Positions 11,883 through 21,132 of a stretch of DNA of 64,000 nucleotides are shown piece by piece (the first letter of the stretch is position 1; each line of letters starts with the position of its first letter). The notes below the pieces were generated by a model. It was not told the DNA's origin, made no database searches, and saw only the letters and a program-made list of their open reading frames with translations. This DNA comes from Acidothermus sp. (lineage in GTDB: Bacteria > Actinomycetota > Actinomycetes > Acidothermales > Acidothermaceae). Location: assembly GCA_023512015.1 (NCBI GenBank), contig JAIMAI010000005.1, forward strand, positions 24,881 through 88,880, read 5' to 3'. The position numbers were made by a program, and so were the translations under genes.

Positions 11883-13931
11883 ATGCGTCTGGTCATCGGG
11901 TTGGTGTTCACAGCAGTGGGGCTGGCGGTTGCAGGATGGCGGTTGAGTTGGCTGGCCCGGCGGGTTCTGACCGGGGGGTCACCCGCCGAGCGGTTGGGCG
12001 ACGCCCGGGTGAGTGCCGTCAAAGGGGTGAGAGGGGTCCTGAGCGAGGTCTTCGGGCAACGCCGCCTCGTGCGTTGGCGCTGGCCCGGGTGGGCCCATGC
12101 GGCAACGTTCTGGGGATTCGTGGTATTGCTCGCGACCATTGCCGAGACCTACGGCGATTTGGTGGATCCGCGCTTCGGCCTCGGACACTGGGCTGGGTTG
12201 GGTTTTCTCGAAGACGTCTTTTCGGTCGCGGTGTTGGCTTCTCTCGTGGTCTTCACCGTGATCCGCTACCGGCACACACCACGTCGCATGGGGCGGTGGT
12301 CTCGTTTCTACCGTTCCCATACCGGTACTGCATGGGCGATCCTTGCGATGATTTTCGCCGTCGTCGCCACGCTGTTGGTCTATCGCGGTGCGCAGATGAA
12401 CACCGGCCATTTCCCGTATCGGCCGTACCGCTGGTCCTTCGCCAGCTGGCTCGTCGCACGGGCCCTGCCCGCCGGCCAGGTGAACGAGGCGCTCGAGACC
12501 ATTTTCGTCCTCGCGCAAATCGCCGTGATAATGGGGTTCGCCGTACTTCTCGCCTTCTCGAAACACCTGCACATCGTCGCGGCACCCGTCAACGTCTTCT
12601 TCGCTCGTTCTCCCGACGGCCTGGGACCGCTGATGCCGGTGGTCTCCGGTGATCATGTCGTCGATTTCGCCGATCCGCGGGACGACGACCGCTTCGGCCT
12701 CGGAACCGTCGACGACTTGACGTGGAAAGGCCGACTGGATTTGCTGAGCTGTACCGAATGCGGGCGCTGCCAGTCACAATGCCCGGCATGGAACACCGAG
12801 AAGCCGCTGAATCCCAAACTCATCATCACGGATCTGCGCGATGCGCTGCTCGCGAAGAGAGCCGACGGTGAGCCCCGGCCGCTCGTCGGATCCGGCGGCC
12901 CCGGCGTCATCGACCCGGAAGCGCTCTGGGCCTGCACGAATTGTGGGGCCTGCGTGCACGAGTGCCCGGTGGACATCGAACACCTCGACCACATCACCGG
13001 CATGCGCCGCCACCAGGTACTCGTCGAGTCGAATTTCCCCGCCGAAGCGACGACGATGCTGCGCAATCTCGAAGAGCGCGGCAACCCGTGGGGAATGCCG
13101 TCGGCGGCTCGCTTGGCGTGGACCGACGGACTGCCGGTCGAGGTTCGTGTCGCCACCCCGAGTCGGCCCCTGGACGACGTCGACTACCTGTGGTGGGTGG
13201 GATGCGCCGGCGCCTTCGACGACCGAGCCAAACGGGCCACACGGGCGTTGGCCGAACTCCTGACCCGTGCGGGAGTGCGCTTCGCCGTCCTGGGAACGAC
13301 GGAGACCTGCAGCGGGGATCCCGCGCGCCGACTCGGCAACGAATTCCTCTTCCAGACATTGGCCCGACACAACATCGAAACCCTCGACGCGGTTGCGCCG
13401 CCGTCCATCCTCACCGGTTGTCCGCACTGCTTCAACACCCTTGCCCGCGAGTACCCGCAACTCGGTGGCCGCTATCGGGTCGTACACCATTCGCAGCTCT
13501 TGGCGGAGCTGCTGGCCTCCGGCCGATTGAACCCTGCACGGCCCCTCGGCGACAGGGTCACCTACCACGATCCGTGTTTTCTCGGCAGACACAACAAGAT
13601 TTACCGCCAGCCGCGCCACCTCCTCGACCTGCTCGGGGATTGCCGTGTGGAAATGCCCCGGCACGGTGAGCGTAGTTTCTGTTGCGGCGCCGGGGGCGCG
13701 CGCATGTGGCTGGAGGAACGCGTCGGACGGCGTATCAACCACACGCGCATCGACGAAGCGCTTGCACTCCAGCCGGACGTCGTCGCCACCGCCTGCCCCT
13801 ACTGCACGATCATGCTGGGTGATGCGGTGCGCGACCGCAGCGCGGACGGCGTCGCCGTCCGCGACATCGCGGAATTGCTGCGTTCGGCGTTGGACCCGCA
13901 GGGAAATGGAAAAGGAGCAGCCGACGCCTGA
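11883..13931 (+). CDS. Heterodisulfide-reductase-related membrane (Fe-S)-binding oxidoreductase
   Basis: N-terminal TM segments, CTECGRCQSQCPAW and CTNCGACVHECPV ferredoxin motifs, two CCG-type domains (FCCGAGGARMW); RBS before the ATG at 11883. Confidence 0.92.
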   Translation: MRLVIGLVFTAVGLAVAGWRLSWLARRVLTGGSPAERLGDARVSAVKGVRGVLSEVFGQRRLVRWRWPGWAHAATFWGFVVLLATIAETYGDLVDPRFGLGHWAGLGFLEDVFSVAVLASLVVFTVIRYRHTPRRMGRWSRFYRSHTGTAWAILAMIFAVVATLLVYRGAQMNTGHFPYRPYRWSFASWLVARALPAGQVNEALETIFVLAQIAVIMGFAVLLAFSKHLHIVAAPVNVFFARSPDGLGPLMPVVSGDHVVDFADPRDDDRFGLGTVDDLTWKGRLDLLSCTECGRCQSQCPAWNTEKPLNPKLIITDLRDALLAKRADGEPRPLVGSGGPGVIDPEALWACTNCGACVHECPVDIEHLDHITGMRRHQVLVESNFPAEATTMLRNLEERGNPWGMPSAARLAWTDGLPVEVRVATPSRPLDDVDYLWWVGCAGAFDDRAKRATRALAELLTRAGVRFAVLGTTETCSGDPARRLGNEFLFQTLARHNIETLDAVAPPSILTGCPHCFNTLAREYPQLGGRYRVVHHSQLLAELLASGRLNPARPLGDRVTYHDPCFLGRHNKIYRQPRHLLDLLGDCRVEMPRHGERSFCCGAGGARMWLEERVGRRINHTRIDEALALQPDVVATACPYCTIMLGDAVRDRSADGVAVRDIAELLRSALDPQGNGKGAADA

Positions 13932-13951
13932 GGGGACGGACGGTGGTCGGC

Positions 13952-14527
13952 TCACACCTTGGTGCGGTGGAAATTCTGCCAACTACGGCTCGGGGTAGGT
14001 CCCCGCTGGCCCTGATAGCGAGACCCGTAGATCGCTGAGCCGTAGGGATGCTCGGCGGGTGACGACGTCCGGAACAAGCACAGTTGTCCGATCTTCATGC
14101 CCGGCCACAGCTTGATGGGCAACGTGGCCACGTTGGACAGCTCGAGGGTCACGTGGCCGCTGAATCCGGGATCGATCCATCCCGCAGTGGAGTGGGTGAG
14201 CAGTCCGAGTCGTCCGAGGCTCGACTTGCCCTCGAGTCGCCCCGCGAGATCGTCGGGCAAGGTGATGACTTCGTAAGTACTCGCGAGCACGAATTCGCCC
14301 GGATGGAGGATGAACGGGTCATCTCCGTCCGGCTCGACCAGCCTGGTGAGGTCGGGCTGTTCGAGAGCCGGGTCGATGTGTGGATACCGGTGATTCTCGA
14401 AGACCCGGAAGTACTTGTCGAGCCGCACGTCGATACTCGACGGCTGGATCATCGCCGGGTCGAGAGGGTCGATCACCACGCGACCGGCTTCGATTTCGGC
14501 GCGAATGTCGCGGTCGGAGAGGAGCAC
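13952..14527 (-). CDS. dcd: dCTP deaminase
   Basis: [21 protein letters not shown]...[11 protein letters not shown]...[31 protein letters not shown]. Confidence 0.97.
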   Translation of the reverse strand: MLLSDRDIRAEIEAGRVVIDPLDPAMIQPSSIDVRLDKYFRVFENHRYPHIDPALEQPDLTRLVEPDGDDPFILHPGEFVLASTYEVITLPDDLAGRLEGKSSLGRLGLLTHSTAGWIDPGFSGHVTLELSNVATLPIKLWPGMKIGQLCLFRTSSPAEHPYGSAIYGSRYQGQRGPTPSRSWQNFHRTKV

Positions 14528-14683
14528 GCGCGCAATCTATCGGTTCGAGGTCCGACGTGCGTAGCGAGCCGCGGGCACGCGGCCGTTCGTCCGATCTCTG
14601 CAATCGCCCGCAAGGCGGCGCGGCCGTCGCTACGATCACGCCGATAGCTAGGGACGAGCCGACGCCGCGAGGGGAGTTCGGAG

Positions 14684-16315
14684 ATGGTCAGCCGCTTTTC
14701 CGACCGGGGTCTGCGGGCCTTCGGGCAGACCTGCCTGTCCTGGCTGCGTTCCACCGCCGCAGCCGAAGCGGCGGCCGGTTTGGCCGTGGCATTTGCGGCC
14801 GCTGCGCTCAGCCTCCTGCTCGACGCGGCATTCCCGATGAGCGGCGGGGTGCGGACCCCGACGCCGTGGCGATTCGTGGTCCTGGCCGTCGCCGCGCTGG
14901 CCGCCGTCCTCGCTCTGTGGCGACGTCGTCGCACCCGACATGCCAACGGCACGTTGTACGCGATCACATGTCTGGTGCGCGGCATGTTCCCCTCGCACGG
15001 CTTGGCCGAGCGCAACGCCGCCCGTGGAAAACGTGACCTGCGGCCCGTCACACGGTGGCTCCCGCCGCCGCCGCCGGACGACGTCTGGGATCTGCGGGAG
15101 GACATGGAAGACTTGCGGCGGGCAGTGGAGGTCGCGCGTCAGAACGATGATGAAGGGACGGCCTATATCGTCGCCCCGAATTTGGTGTGGCCTGCTGCGG
15201 TGTATCTCGGGTACGAGGCGCCTTTCCCTGACGAGATCCGGGTCCTCGAGCTCGACGACTCGGTCCCCGGTGAGAAATTGGTGGAGATCGAGGTCGGCAC
15301 GGACGATATTCCCGAGGACCCGCAGGAATCGCCGAGAGTCCCGGAAGGCTGGCGTCTTGCGGTCCAGTGTGCCGATCACCCGGACCGTTGCCCCCACGCG
15401 GACGTCCTCCTCGTCATCTCCGCGAGCAATACGCTCCGCGACGCTCCTCGCGACGCCGTCGGGACGCGAGAGTGCCTGTGGGAACTTCATGCGGTAGGCG
15501 AAGGGCACGAAAAGGTCGCCGTGGTGTTCGGGCGAGAACCGAGTGAGTCGGAACGGCGGCGGGAGAAAAGCCTGCAGCGCAGGGACGGCGCGGAGCAGCG
15601 GCGGTTGGCGATCTTTCTCGCACATCTCTTGCACCACGCGCTCTCGTTCCCCGCGCAGTCACCCGACGGGACGTCGCGGGAGCGGACCATGACCGTGCTC
15701 TCGATGAGCACGAAAACGTTGAACTTCGCCCTCGGGTGGTACTTACGGCGCTTACCGGATAAATGGAAAACGGACGGTGCTAAGCACGCGGCCGACGAGA
15801 GGGGGCGATACAAGCTACCTCAGATCTGGAATCGGCTCAATTTGCTGTACTACGAGCAGCGGCTCGGGCGTTACGTGCCAACCCTGGTGCATCTGTGCCA
15901 AAATCCCCCGCACAATCTTCCGAAGAGCCGGATCATCTTTCCGGATCGTACGACGACCACACTGGTGAACCTCACCCCGCATTCCCTTCGCTTGTACGAC
16001 GGCGATGCCTGCGTCCTGGAACTGCCACCGGCGCAGACCGCAGCGCGAGTGTCGGAGAAGGTGCACGCGCATTCGACCCTGCACGTCTCGGGCCACCCCA
16101 TTCCGCTCGTCGACCTGACGATCGGCCAGGGCGTCGCCGATCTCCCCCCTCCGAAGGAGGACGTCCTATACGTCGTCTCACGGCTCACAGCCCAGGCCGT
16201 GCCCGACCGTGACGACCTCCTCTTCCCCTTCGACGAGGTGCGCGACGAGGCCGGCCGGGTCGTGGGGTGCCGAGCACTGGCGCGCCTGGTCCGCGCCCCG
16301 GAGCCGGTGTCGTAG
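14684..16315 (+). CDS. Hypothetical membrane-anchored protein: N-terminal TM pair, two-lobed Rossmann-like (SAVED/CARF-like?) core, C-terminal NLTPH-type beta domain
   Basis: Two hydrophobic segments at aa ~25-95; two lobes each ending in a strand-helix motif (TAYIVAPNLVWPAAVYLGY and TVLSMSTKTLNFALGWYL); C-terminal LVNLTPHSLRLYDGD...VLYVVSRLTAQAVPDRDDLLFP...GRVVGCRALARL. Confidence 0.45.
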   Translation: MVSRFSDRGLRAFGQTCLSWLRSTAAAEAAAGLAVAFAAAALSLLLDAAFPMSGGVRTPTPWRFVVLAVAALAAVLALWRRRRTRHANGTLYAITCLVRGMFPSHGLAERNAARGKRDLRPVTRWLPPPPPDDVWDLREDMEDLRRAVEVARQNDDEGTAYIVAPNLVWPAAVYLGYEAPFPDEIRVLELDDSVPGEKLVEIEVGTDDIPEDPQESPRVPEGWRLAVQCADHPDRCPHADVLLVISASNTLRDAPRDAVGTRECLWELHAVGEGHEKVAVVFGREPSESERRREKSLQRRDGAEQRRLAIFLAHLLHHALSFPAQSPDGTSRERTMTVLSMSTKTLNFALGWYLRRLPDKWKTDGAKHAADERGRYKLPQIWNRLNLLYYEQRLGRYVPTLVHLCQNPPHNLPKSRIIFPDRTTTTLVNLTPHSLRLYDGDACVLELPPAQTAARVSEKVHAHSTLHVSGHPIPLVDLTIGQGVADLPPPKEDVLYVVSRLTAQAVPDRDDLLFPFDEVRDEAGRVVGCRALARLVRAPEPVS

Positions 16316-16361
16316 GGGAGTGCGCGACCTGGGTGCGGCTCCGGTAGCATCAAGGCCGTCC

Positions 16362-16432
16362 GCGGGTGTAGTTCAATGGCAGAACGTCAGCTTCCCAAGC
16401 TGATAATGCGGGTTCGATTCCCGTCACCCGCT
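16362..16432 (+). tRNA. tRNA-Gly (anticodon CCC), CCA not encoded
   Basis: GCGGGTG...CACCCGC acceptor stem; anticodon loop TTCCCAA; T-arm GCGGGTTCGATTCCCGT. Confidence 0.95.
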
Positions 16433-16535
16433 CCGGCGCAAATTCCTTCACGGGAGCAGCGGCTCTCACCGGTACTTTTCCACACTTTCGACTACCGCGC
16501 TTCACTGGTTCCGGTCGAGGGCCGATAATGCCATC

Positions 16536-18197
16536 ATGACCGACGATCTTGAGCCTCCTTCCAGCGGCCTGCCCGGGCCACAGCCCGCCGCGGGAGATGG
16601 GGTTTTTCGGCCCCACCCGACGGCGGACGGCGTCTCATGGACTTCGCCCGGTCCGGCGACGGAGCCCGGAGGGCAGGCGATGCCCGCGCCGCCTTACTTC
16701 ACAGCGGACGACGCCCATGCCGGCCGTCCTGAGAGTTCGCGTGCGCCGTCGTTCGGCGACGTCCTGCCTCCCGCTCCGCCTGCCGTCTCGGCTCCGAGCA
16801 GGTCGCGTCACGGACGCACGGTCGCAATCCTCGGCACCGTCCTCGCCGTCCTCGCGGCGGGTGGCGGCGTCGGTGCCTACCGCGTCATGGCCCATCACGG
16901 GACTGCCGGCGTCGAGGCACTGGCGCCGTCCAGCGCATTTTCGTTCATCAAACTCGACCTCAGCCCCGGCGGCTCGGCCGAAGCCGACGCCTTGGCTTTC
17001 GCCAATCACGTCCCCGGCTCGCCCGGCTTCAAGAACGCGGTGGAATTACGCGACACGATCGTGCGCCGATCCCTCGGGACCTACGCCTCCGAGTACGACG
17101 CGATGGTCAAGCCGTGGCTCGGCGACGAGATCGCTGCCGGCGCATTCGTTTCGGCTGGGACGTCTCAGGGCTTCACGCTGGTCCGCGTCACCGACGCAGC
17201 CAAGGCGGCACAGGCCATGAAGGCCTTGGCGGCGTTACCCAGCCGTGGCCGGGACACTAACCGTCTCGCCTACCGGGTCACCGACGGGTTCCTGGTGCTC
17301 GCCGAGTCGCAGGCGGTTGTCGACGATCTCATCACGCAAGCTCACCGGCAGTCGCTGGCCAAGCAGGCGACGTATACCGCCGACATGGCGTCGGTGGGAA
17401 GCGGCCAGATCCTGGTCGGCTGGGTCGATCTCGCCAAGACGACATCGCTGCTCGAACAGCAAGCCGCCGTCGAGCCGGGGGCTGCGACCCTGCTGCAAGG
17501 CCTCGACGTGTCGACGCCCCGGGGCCGACTCGTTTTCGTGGGGAGCGTGCATCCGACGTCCATCGATCTCGATGCTCGTGTGCTGGGGGCACCGGCGAGC
17601 CAATGGTCGCTGGCGAACCTGAACGACCTGCTGGGAAGATTGCCGAGCGACAGTCAGTTCGCCTTCGCGGTGGCCGGAGCGGATCGTCTGCTGGAGAGCG
17701 TCTTCACGGGGTTCACCAAGTCGCCGCTCGGCGCGACCTTCCTCGGTAATGAGCTCAACGACTTGGAAGCAGAGACGGGCCTGCGTCTCCCCGATGACCT
17801 CTACGCCCTCGTCGGCTCCGAACTGGCGGTGGGCGCCTCTGAGGGAGGCCCCTCCGGCGAATCCGAGTTCACCGTGTTGACGAAGCCGAAGAATCCGGCG
17901 GCCGCAGCGCGTGTCGCGACCTTGTTACAGGGTCTGGCCGAAGCGGCCGGTCAGCGACTCCGGGTGACGAACGGGAGCCCGCTCGTCATCACGACGCATG
18001 AGGGCGACGGAGGTGTCTTGCGTGACGATCCCACCTATGTCGCGGCCATGGAGGGAATGCCCGCCCAGGTGGCCGCTGCGGGCTACGCAACCATCTCCGA
18101 GTCGCGGAACGCGCCCGTGATAGGCGGCCTCGGGTTCTACGTCACGGCCAGCAAAGGGTCGACGCCGATCGCTCACCTGCGATTCATCATTCGTTGA
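16536..18197 (+). CDS. DUF3352 domain-containing membrane protein
   Basis: Pro-rich N-terminus, single TM, VEALAPSSAFSFIKLDLSPGGSAEADALAF and following repeats as in DUF3352 proteins. Confidence 0.75.
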   Translation: MTDDLEPPSSGLPGPQPAAGDGVFRPHPTADGVSWTSPGPATEPGGQAMPAPPYFTADDAHAGRPESSRAPSFGDVLPPAPPAVSAPSRSRHGRTVAILGTVLAVLAAGGGVGAYRVMAHHGTAGVEALAPSSAFSFIKLDLSPGGSAEADALAFANHVPGSPGFKNAVELRDTIVRRSLGTYASEYDAMVKPWLGDEIAAGAFVSAGTSQGFTLVRVTDAAKAAQAMKALAALPSRGRDTNRLAYRVTDGFLVLAESQAVVDDLITQAHRQSLAKQATYTADMASVGSGQILVGWVDLAKTTSLLEQQAAVEPGAATLLQGLDVSTPRGRLVFVGSVHPTSIDLDARVLGAPASQWSLANLNDLLGRLPSDSQFAFAVAGADRLLESVFTGFTKSPLGATFLGNELNDLEAETGLRLPDDLYALVGSELAVGASEGGPSGESEFTVLTKPKNPAAAARVATLLQGLAEAAGQRLRVTNGSPLVITTHEGDGGVLRDDPTYVAAMEGMPAQVAAAGYATISESRNAPVIGGLGFYVTASKGSTPIAHLRFIIR

Positions 18198-18291
18198 GCG
18201 TCGCGCTCTCGGCTCCCGTGATGCGAGTGGTCTACGGGTAACCCTCCTGCGACCCGACGCTAAGGATCAGCCATTCGGGTAAGCAGGAAGC

Positions 18292-18768
18292 ATGAGGCTC
18301 AGCCATCTCCCCATGCGGCTAGCAACGGGGGCTTTCATCGCGAACTCCGGGGCCGAGAAACTGGGCGCTGACGACGAGACGGCCAAGCGGCTGCACCAGC
18401 GAGCAGCTGCTGTCTACCCGTTCCTCGAGCGTCTCGATCCGCGGACCTTCGTCCGTCTCCTCGCGCTGGGGGAACTGGCGTTGGGTGGAGCTCTGCTCAC
18501 CCCGGCCGTCTCCGCCCGCACCGCCGGACTGGGATTGACCGCCTTCTCCGGCGCCTTGCTGCGGGTCTACCTGAAGACCCCCGGCATGACCAAGCAAGAC
18601 GGGTTCCGACCAACCGCACAGGGCGTTCCGCTCGCCAAGGACGTATGGATGTTGGGGATCGGGCTCGGTCTTCTCCTCGACCCGCCGCGGCGGCGCAAGA
18701 AATCACACAAGCCGAACCGCTCGGCCCTCACTCGCCGACCCAACCGCGATCGCCGGTTCTTGCGGTAG
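18292..18768 (+). CDS. DoxX-like integral membrane protein
   Basis: RLATGAFIANSGAEKLG...LLALGELALGGALL... small multi-TM protein with basic tail. Confidence 0.6.
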   Translation: MRLSHLPMRLATGAFIANSGAEKLGADDETAKRLHQRAAAVYPFLERLDPRTFVRLLALGELALGGALLTPAVSARTAGLGLTAFSGALLRVYLKTPGMTKQDGFRPTAQGVPLAKDVWMLGIGLGLLLDPPRRRKKSHKPNRSALTRRPNRDRRFLR

Positions 18769-18773
18769 CCGAA

Positions 18774-19628
18774 GTGCCCGAGCTCCCCGAACTCGAGGCT
18801 CTGGGCGGGTTCCTGAGGTCCTGCCTCGTCGGACGGCGGATCAGCGCAGTGACGGTGGCTTCGGTGGCCGCGTTGAAAACCTACGACCCTCCCGTCGAGT
18901 CGTTGGTCGGTCGAACGATCGGCTCCGTCGTTCGCCACGGCAAGTTTCTCGATTTCGTCGTGGACGACGTCCATCTCGTCGTCCACCTGGCCCGCGGAGG
19001 GTGGATCCGGTGGGAACCCGACGGTGTCCGCCGCTCCGTGCGGGGCGGGCCATTGGTCATGCGTCTTGCCGTGGGTGACGCCGCAGTTCTCGATATCACG
19101 GAGGCCGGCACCCACAAGCAGACCGCTTGCTATGTGGTCACTGATCCGCGAACGATTCCAGGTATCGCGAGGCTGGGAATGGATCCGCTCGACCCCGCGC
19201 TGAATCCGGAACGCTTTGCCGCGTTGGTGCAGGGCACCCGTTGCCGACTCAAGACCTGGCTTCGCGACCAGACGATTCTCGCCGGAATCGGCAATGCGTA
19301 CAGCGACGAGATCCTCCATGCGGCCAAGCTTTCGCCTTTTCACCCGACCTCGTCGTTGACCCCTCCCGAGATCCATCGTCTGTACCTGGCCACGCGAGAG
19401 GTGCTCGCAGAAGCGATCGATCACGCTTCACGACTCGGCCCGGACCGGCTGAAGGAGGACAAGAAGACGCGCGCAAGAGTGCATGGGCGGGCTGGGATGC
19501 CGTGCCCGGTCTGCGGCGACACCATCCGCTCGGTCTACTTCGCGGACTCGTCCCTGCAGTATTGCCCGACCTGCCAGACCGACGGCCGCCCGCTTGCCGA
19601 TCGCCGCCTGTCCCGGCTGCTCAAGTAG
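18774..19628 (+). CDS. Fpg/Nei-family DNA glycosylase
   Basis: GTG start giving (V/M)PELPELEAL catalytic N-terminus; H2TH region; C-terminal zinc finger CPVCGDTIRSVYFADSSLQYCPTC. Confidence 0.93.
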   Translation: MPELPELEALGGFLRSCLVGRRISAVTVASVAALKTYDPPVESLVGRTIGSVVRHGKFLDFVVDDVHLVVHLARGGWIRWEPDGVRRSVRGGPLVMRLAVGDAAVLDITEAGTHKQTACYVVTDPRTIPGIARLGMDPLDPALNPERFAALVQGTRCRLKTWLRDQTILAGIGNAYSDEILHAAKLSPFHPTSSLTPPEIHRLYLATREVLAEAIDHASRLGPDRLKEDKKTRARVHGRAGMPCPVCGDTIRSVYFADSSLQYCPTCQTDGRPLADRRLSRLLK

Positions 19629-19953
19629 TAGGCGCGACGCGACTGACCCGCGCCGCAGTGCCGTAGGCGCAAATTTCGGTCCACATCTGGCCGAGTTCGC
19701 TGGTGTCGAACCGCATCGCCAGTATGGCGTTCGCACCGCGCGCGGTCGCTTCTTCGATCAGCCGCTGCATCGCTTGGTTGCGGCTCTCGATGAGGACGCG
19801 GGTCATCCCGCGGAGCTCGCCGCCGAATATCGATTTGAGCCCTGCTCCGAATTGGCTGATGACGTTGCGCGACCTGACGGTCAACCCCCAGACCTCCCCC
19901 AAGATTTCGTCGATGTGGTAGCCGGGAATGTCGTTCGTGGTGACGATCAGCAT
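19621..19953 (-). CDS. YbjQ/UPF0145 family protein
   Basis: MLIVTTNDIPGYHIDEILGEVWGLTVRSRNVI...AIAMRFDTSE-type sequence; start set at the internal Met. Confidence 0.85.
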   Translation of the reverse strand: MLIVTTNDIPGYHIDEILGEVWGLTVRSRNVISQFGAGLKSIFGGELRGMTRVLIESRNQAMQRLIEEATARGANAILAMRFDTSELGQMWTEICAYGTAARVSRVAPTT

Positions 19954-20248
19954 CGTGGGCTCCTTATGGCTTCTCGTTGCCGTGGGCGGGCACGACGGAC
20001 GAACCATCGGCTCCCGGGGACGGAACGAACGGATCACTAGGGGCACGCTACCGAGGTAGTCGTCCCGTGGCCGGGTGACGCGCCGATCGTGTGACGATGC
20101 CGAGAGCGGTTGAACGGCGGTCGCCCGTGGTATGACTGCGGCGGTAGCGAAAACGTACCCGCCCGGGGGTTTCCCGCAGGTCGTGGTGAGAAATACCGAT
20201 CACGTAGACAGATGCGGATGAGGCGATGATCCCGAGGAGGGAAGGGCG

Positions 20249-20647
20249 GTGCGCTCCGTCCGGGTAGCCGCAGCGGCCTCCAGCGTCCGGATGGTCCGGG
20301 CGCTGCTCCGTCGTGAACTCGCTCATCTGCCACCCGAGGTCTGCGACGACGCCGCGCTCGTCGTCACCGAACTGTTGTGCAACGCCCTCGAACACGGCGG
20401 CCGACTCGAGGACGGCACCCTGGAAGTCCGCTGGGACGTTTTGCCGGAGGGCGTGAAGATCGCGGTAGTGGACGGCGGAGGGTCCAGTGTTCCGACCGTC
20501 CGCGAGTCTTCTCTTACCGCCACTGTCGGTCGGGGCCTATCTATCGTGTCGCGACTTGTCTCCCGGTGGGGCGTCGAACGCCATCCCGGACAGACCTTGG
20601 TGTGGGCCATCGTTCCGCTGGCGGAAAGTGCACGCATGTGTGGCTGA
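20249..20647 (+). CDS. ATP-binding (HATPase/anti-sigma-type) regulatory protein
   Basis: DDAALVVTELLCNALEHG and GRGLSIVSRLVSRWGVE as in RsbW-like HATPase proteins of actinobacteria. Confidence 0.8.
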   Translation: MRSVRVAAAASSVRMVRALLRRELAHLPPEVCDDAALVVTELLCNALEHGGRLEDGTLEVRWDVLPEGVKIAVVDGGGSSVPTVRESSLTATVGRGLSIVSRLVSRWGVERHPGQTLVWAIVPLAESARMCG

Positions 20648-20762
20648 TTGGAACGTTGCGCCAAGCGGCGTACTGCGCTAATCAGCCGATCAGGTGAGTT
20701 CGATATCTCTTGCCGCGACCCTCTTGGAAGAGACGCCGCCACCGTTGTACAGTTCTTTCCAA

Positions 20763-20800
20763 CCCGAGTGCCGCTGCATCCCCCGTCGGCGGCACTCGGG
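20763..20800 (+). ncRNA. Strong stem-loop: candidate structured RNA or terminator with C-rich loop
   Basis: CCCGAGTGCCGC/GCGGCACTCGGG perfect 12-bp stem, extendable to 14 with one G-U pair; loop contains CCCCC. Confidence 0.5.
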
Positions 20801-20805
20801 CCTTT

Positions 20806-20874
20806 CCCTTTCTGATCGGGCAACGGCTCCTTTTCGGATCGGACGTCGGTCCCCTTTCCGATCGGACCACACCG
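20806..20874. repeat. Three tandem imperfect 23-bp repeats
   Basis: CCCTTTCTGATCGGGCAACGGCT / CCTTTTCGGATCGGACGTCGGTC / CCCTTTCCGATCGGACCACACCG; GATCGG recurs at exactly 23-bp spacing. Confidence 0.8.
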
Positions 20875-21132
20875 TCCGAGACGAGGGGCTCGCTCTCCCG
20901 GTTTGGATTCGGCGTCGCCAATCTCCGGACAGCCCCGCATTGATTGGTTGCCCCTATTCAACCAAGGGATCCTGATTTCCGTGCCTTCCGGCGAAACCGC
21001 TGCACGATTTAGGCCGTATTTCCCATTTTTCCCTACTCAATAGTCCGAACGGCGCTCTCGCGATACACCCGGTCGTCCGATGGCGCCGTACGCGGCGGCA
21101 TGTCAAGCTGAGAACGATCGAGAGGTGGGGGG

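Noticed and set aside
16362-16432. tRNA-Gly considered as an integration site for a mobile island carrying the 2TM protein
   Set aside because: No integrase, no duplicated tRNA 3' end and no att-like direct repeat seen on either side.
20806-20874. Tandem repeats considered as a CRISPR array
   Set aside because: Units are directly abutting with no spacers, only three copies, and no cas genes in the window.
20694-20975. 93-aa ORF spanning the 23-bp repeats
   Set aside because: Repeat period is not a multiple of 3, no convincing RBS, Ser/Arg-rich; the region is better explained as non-coding.
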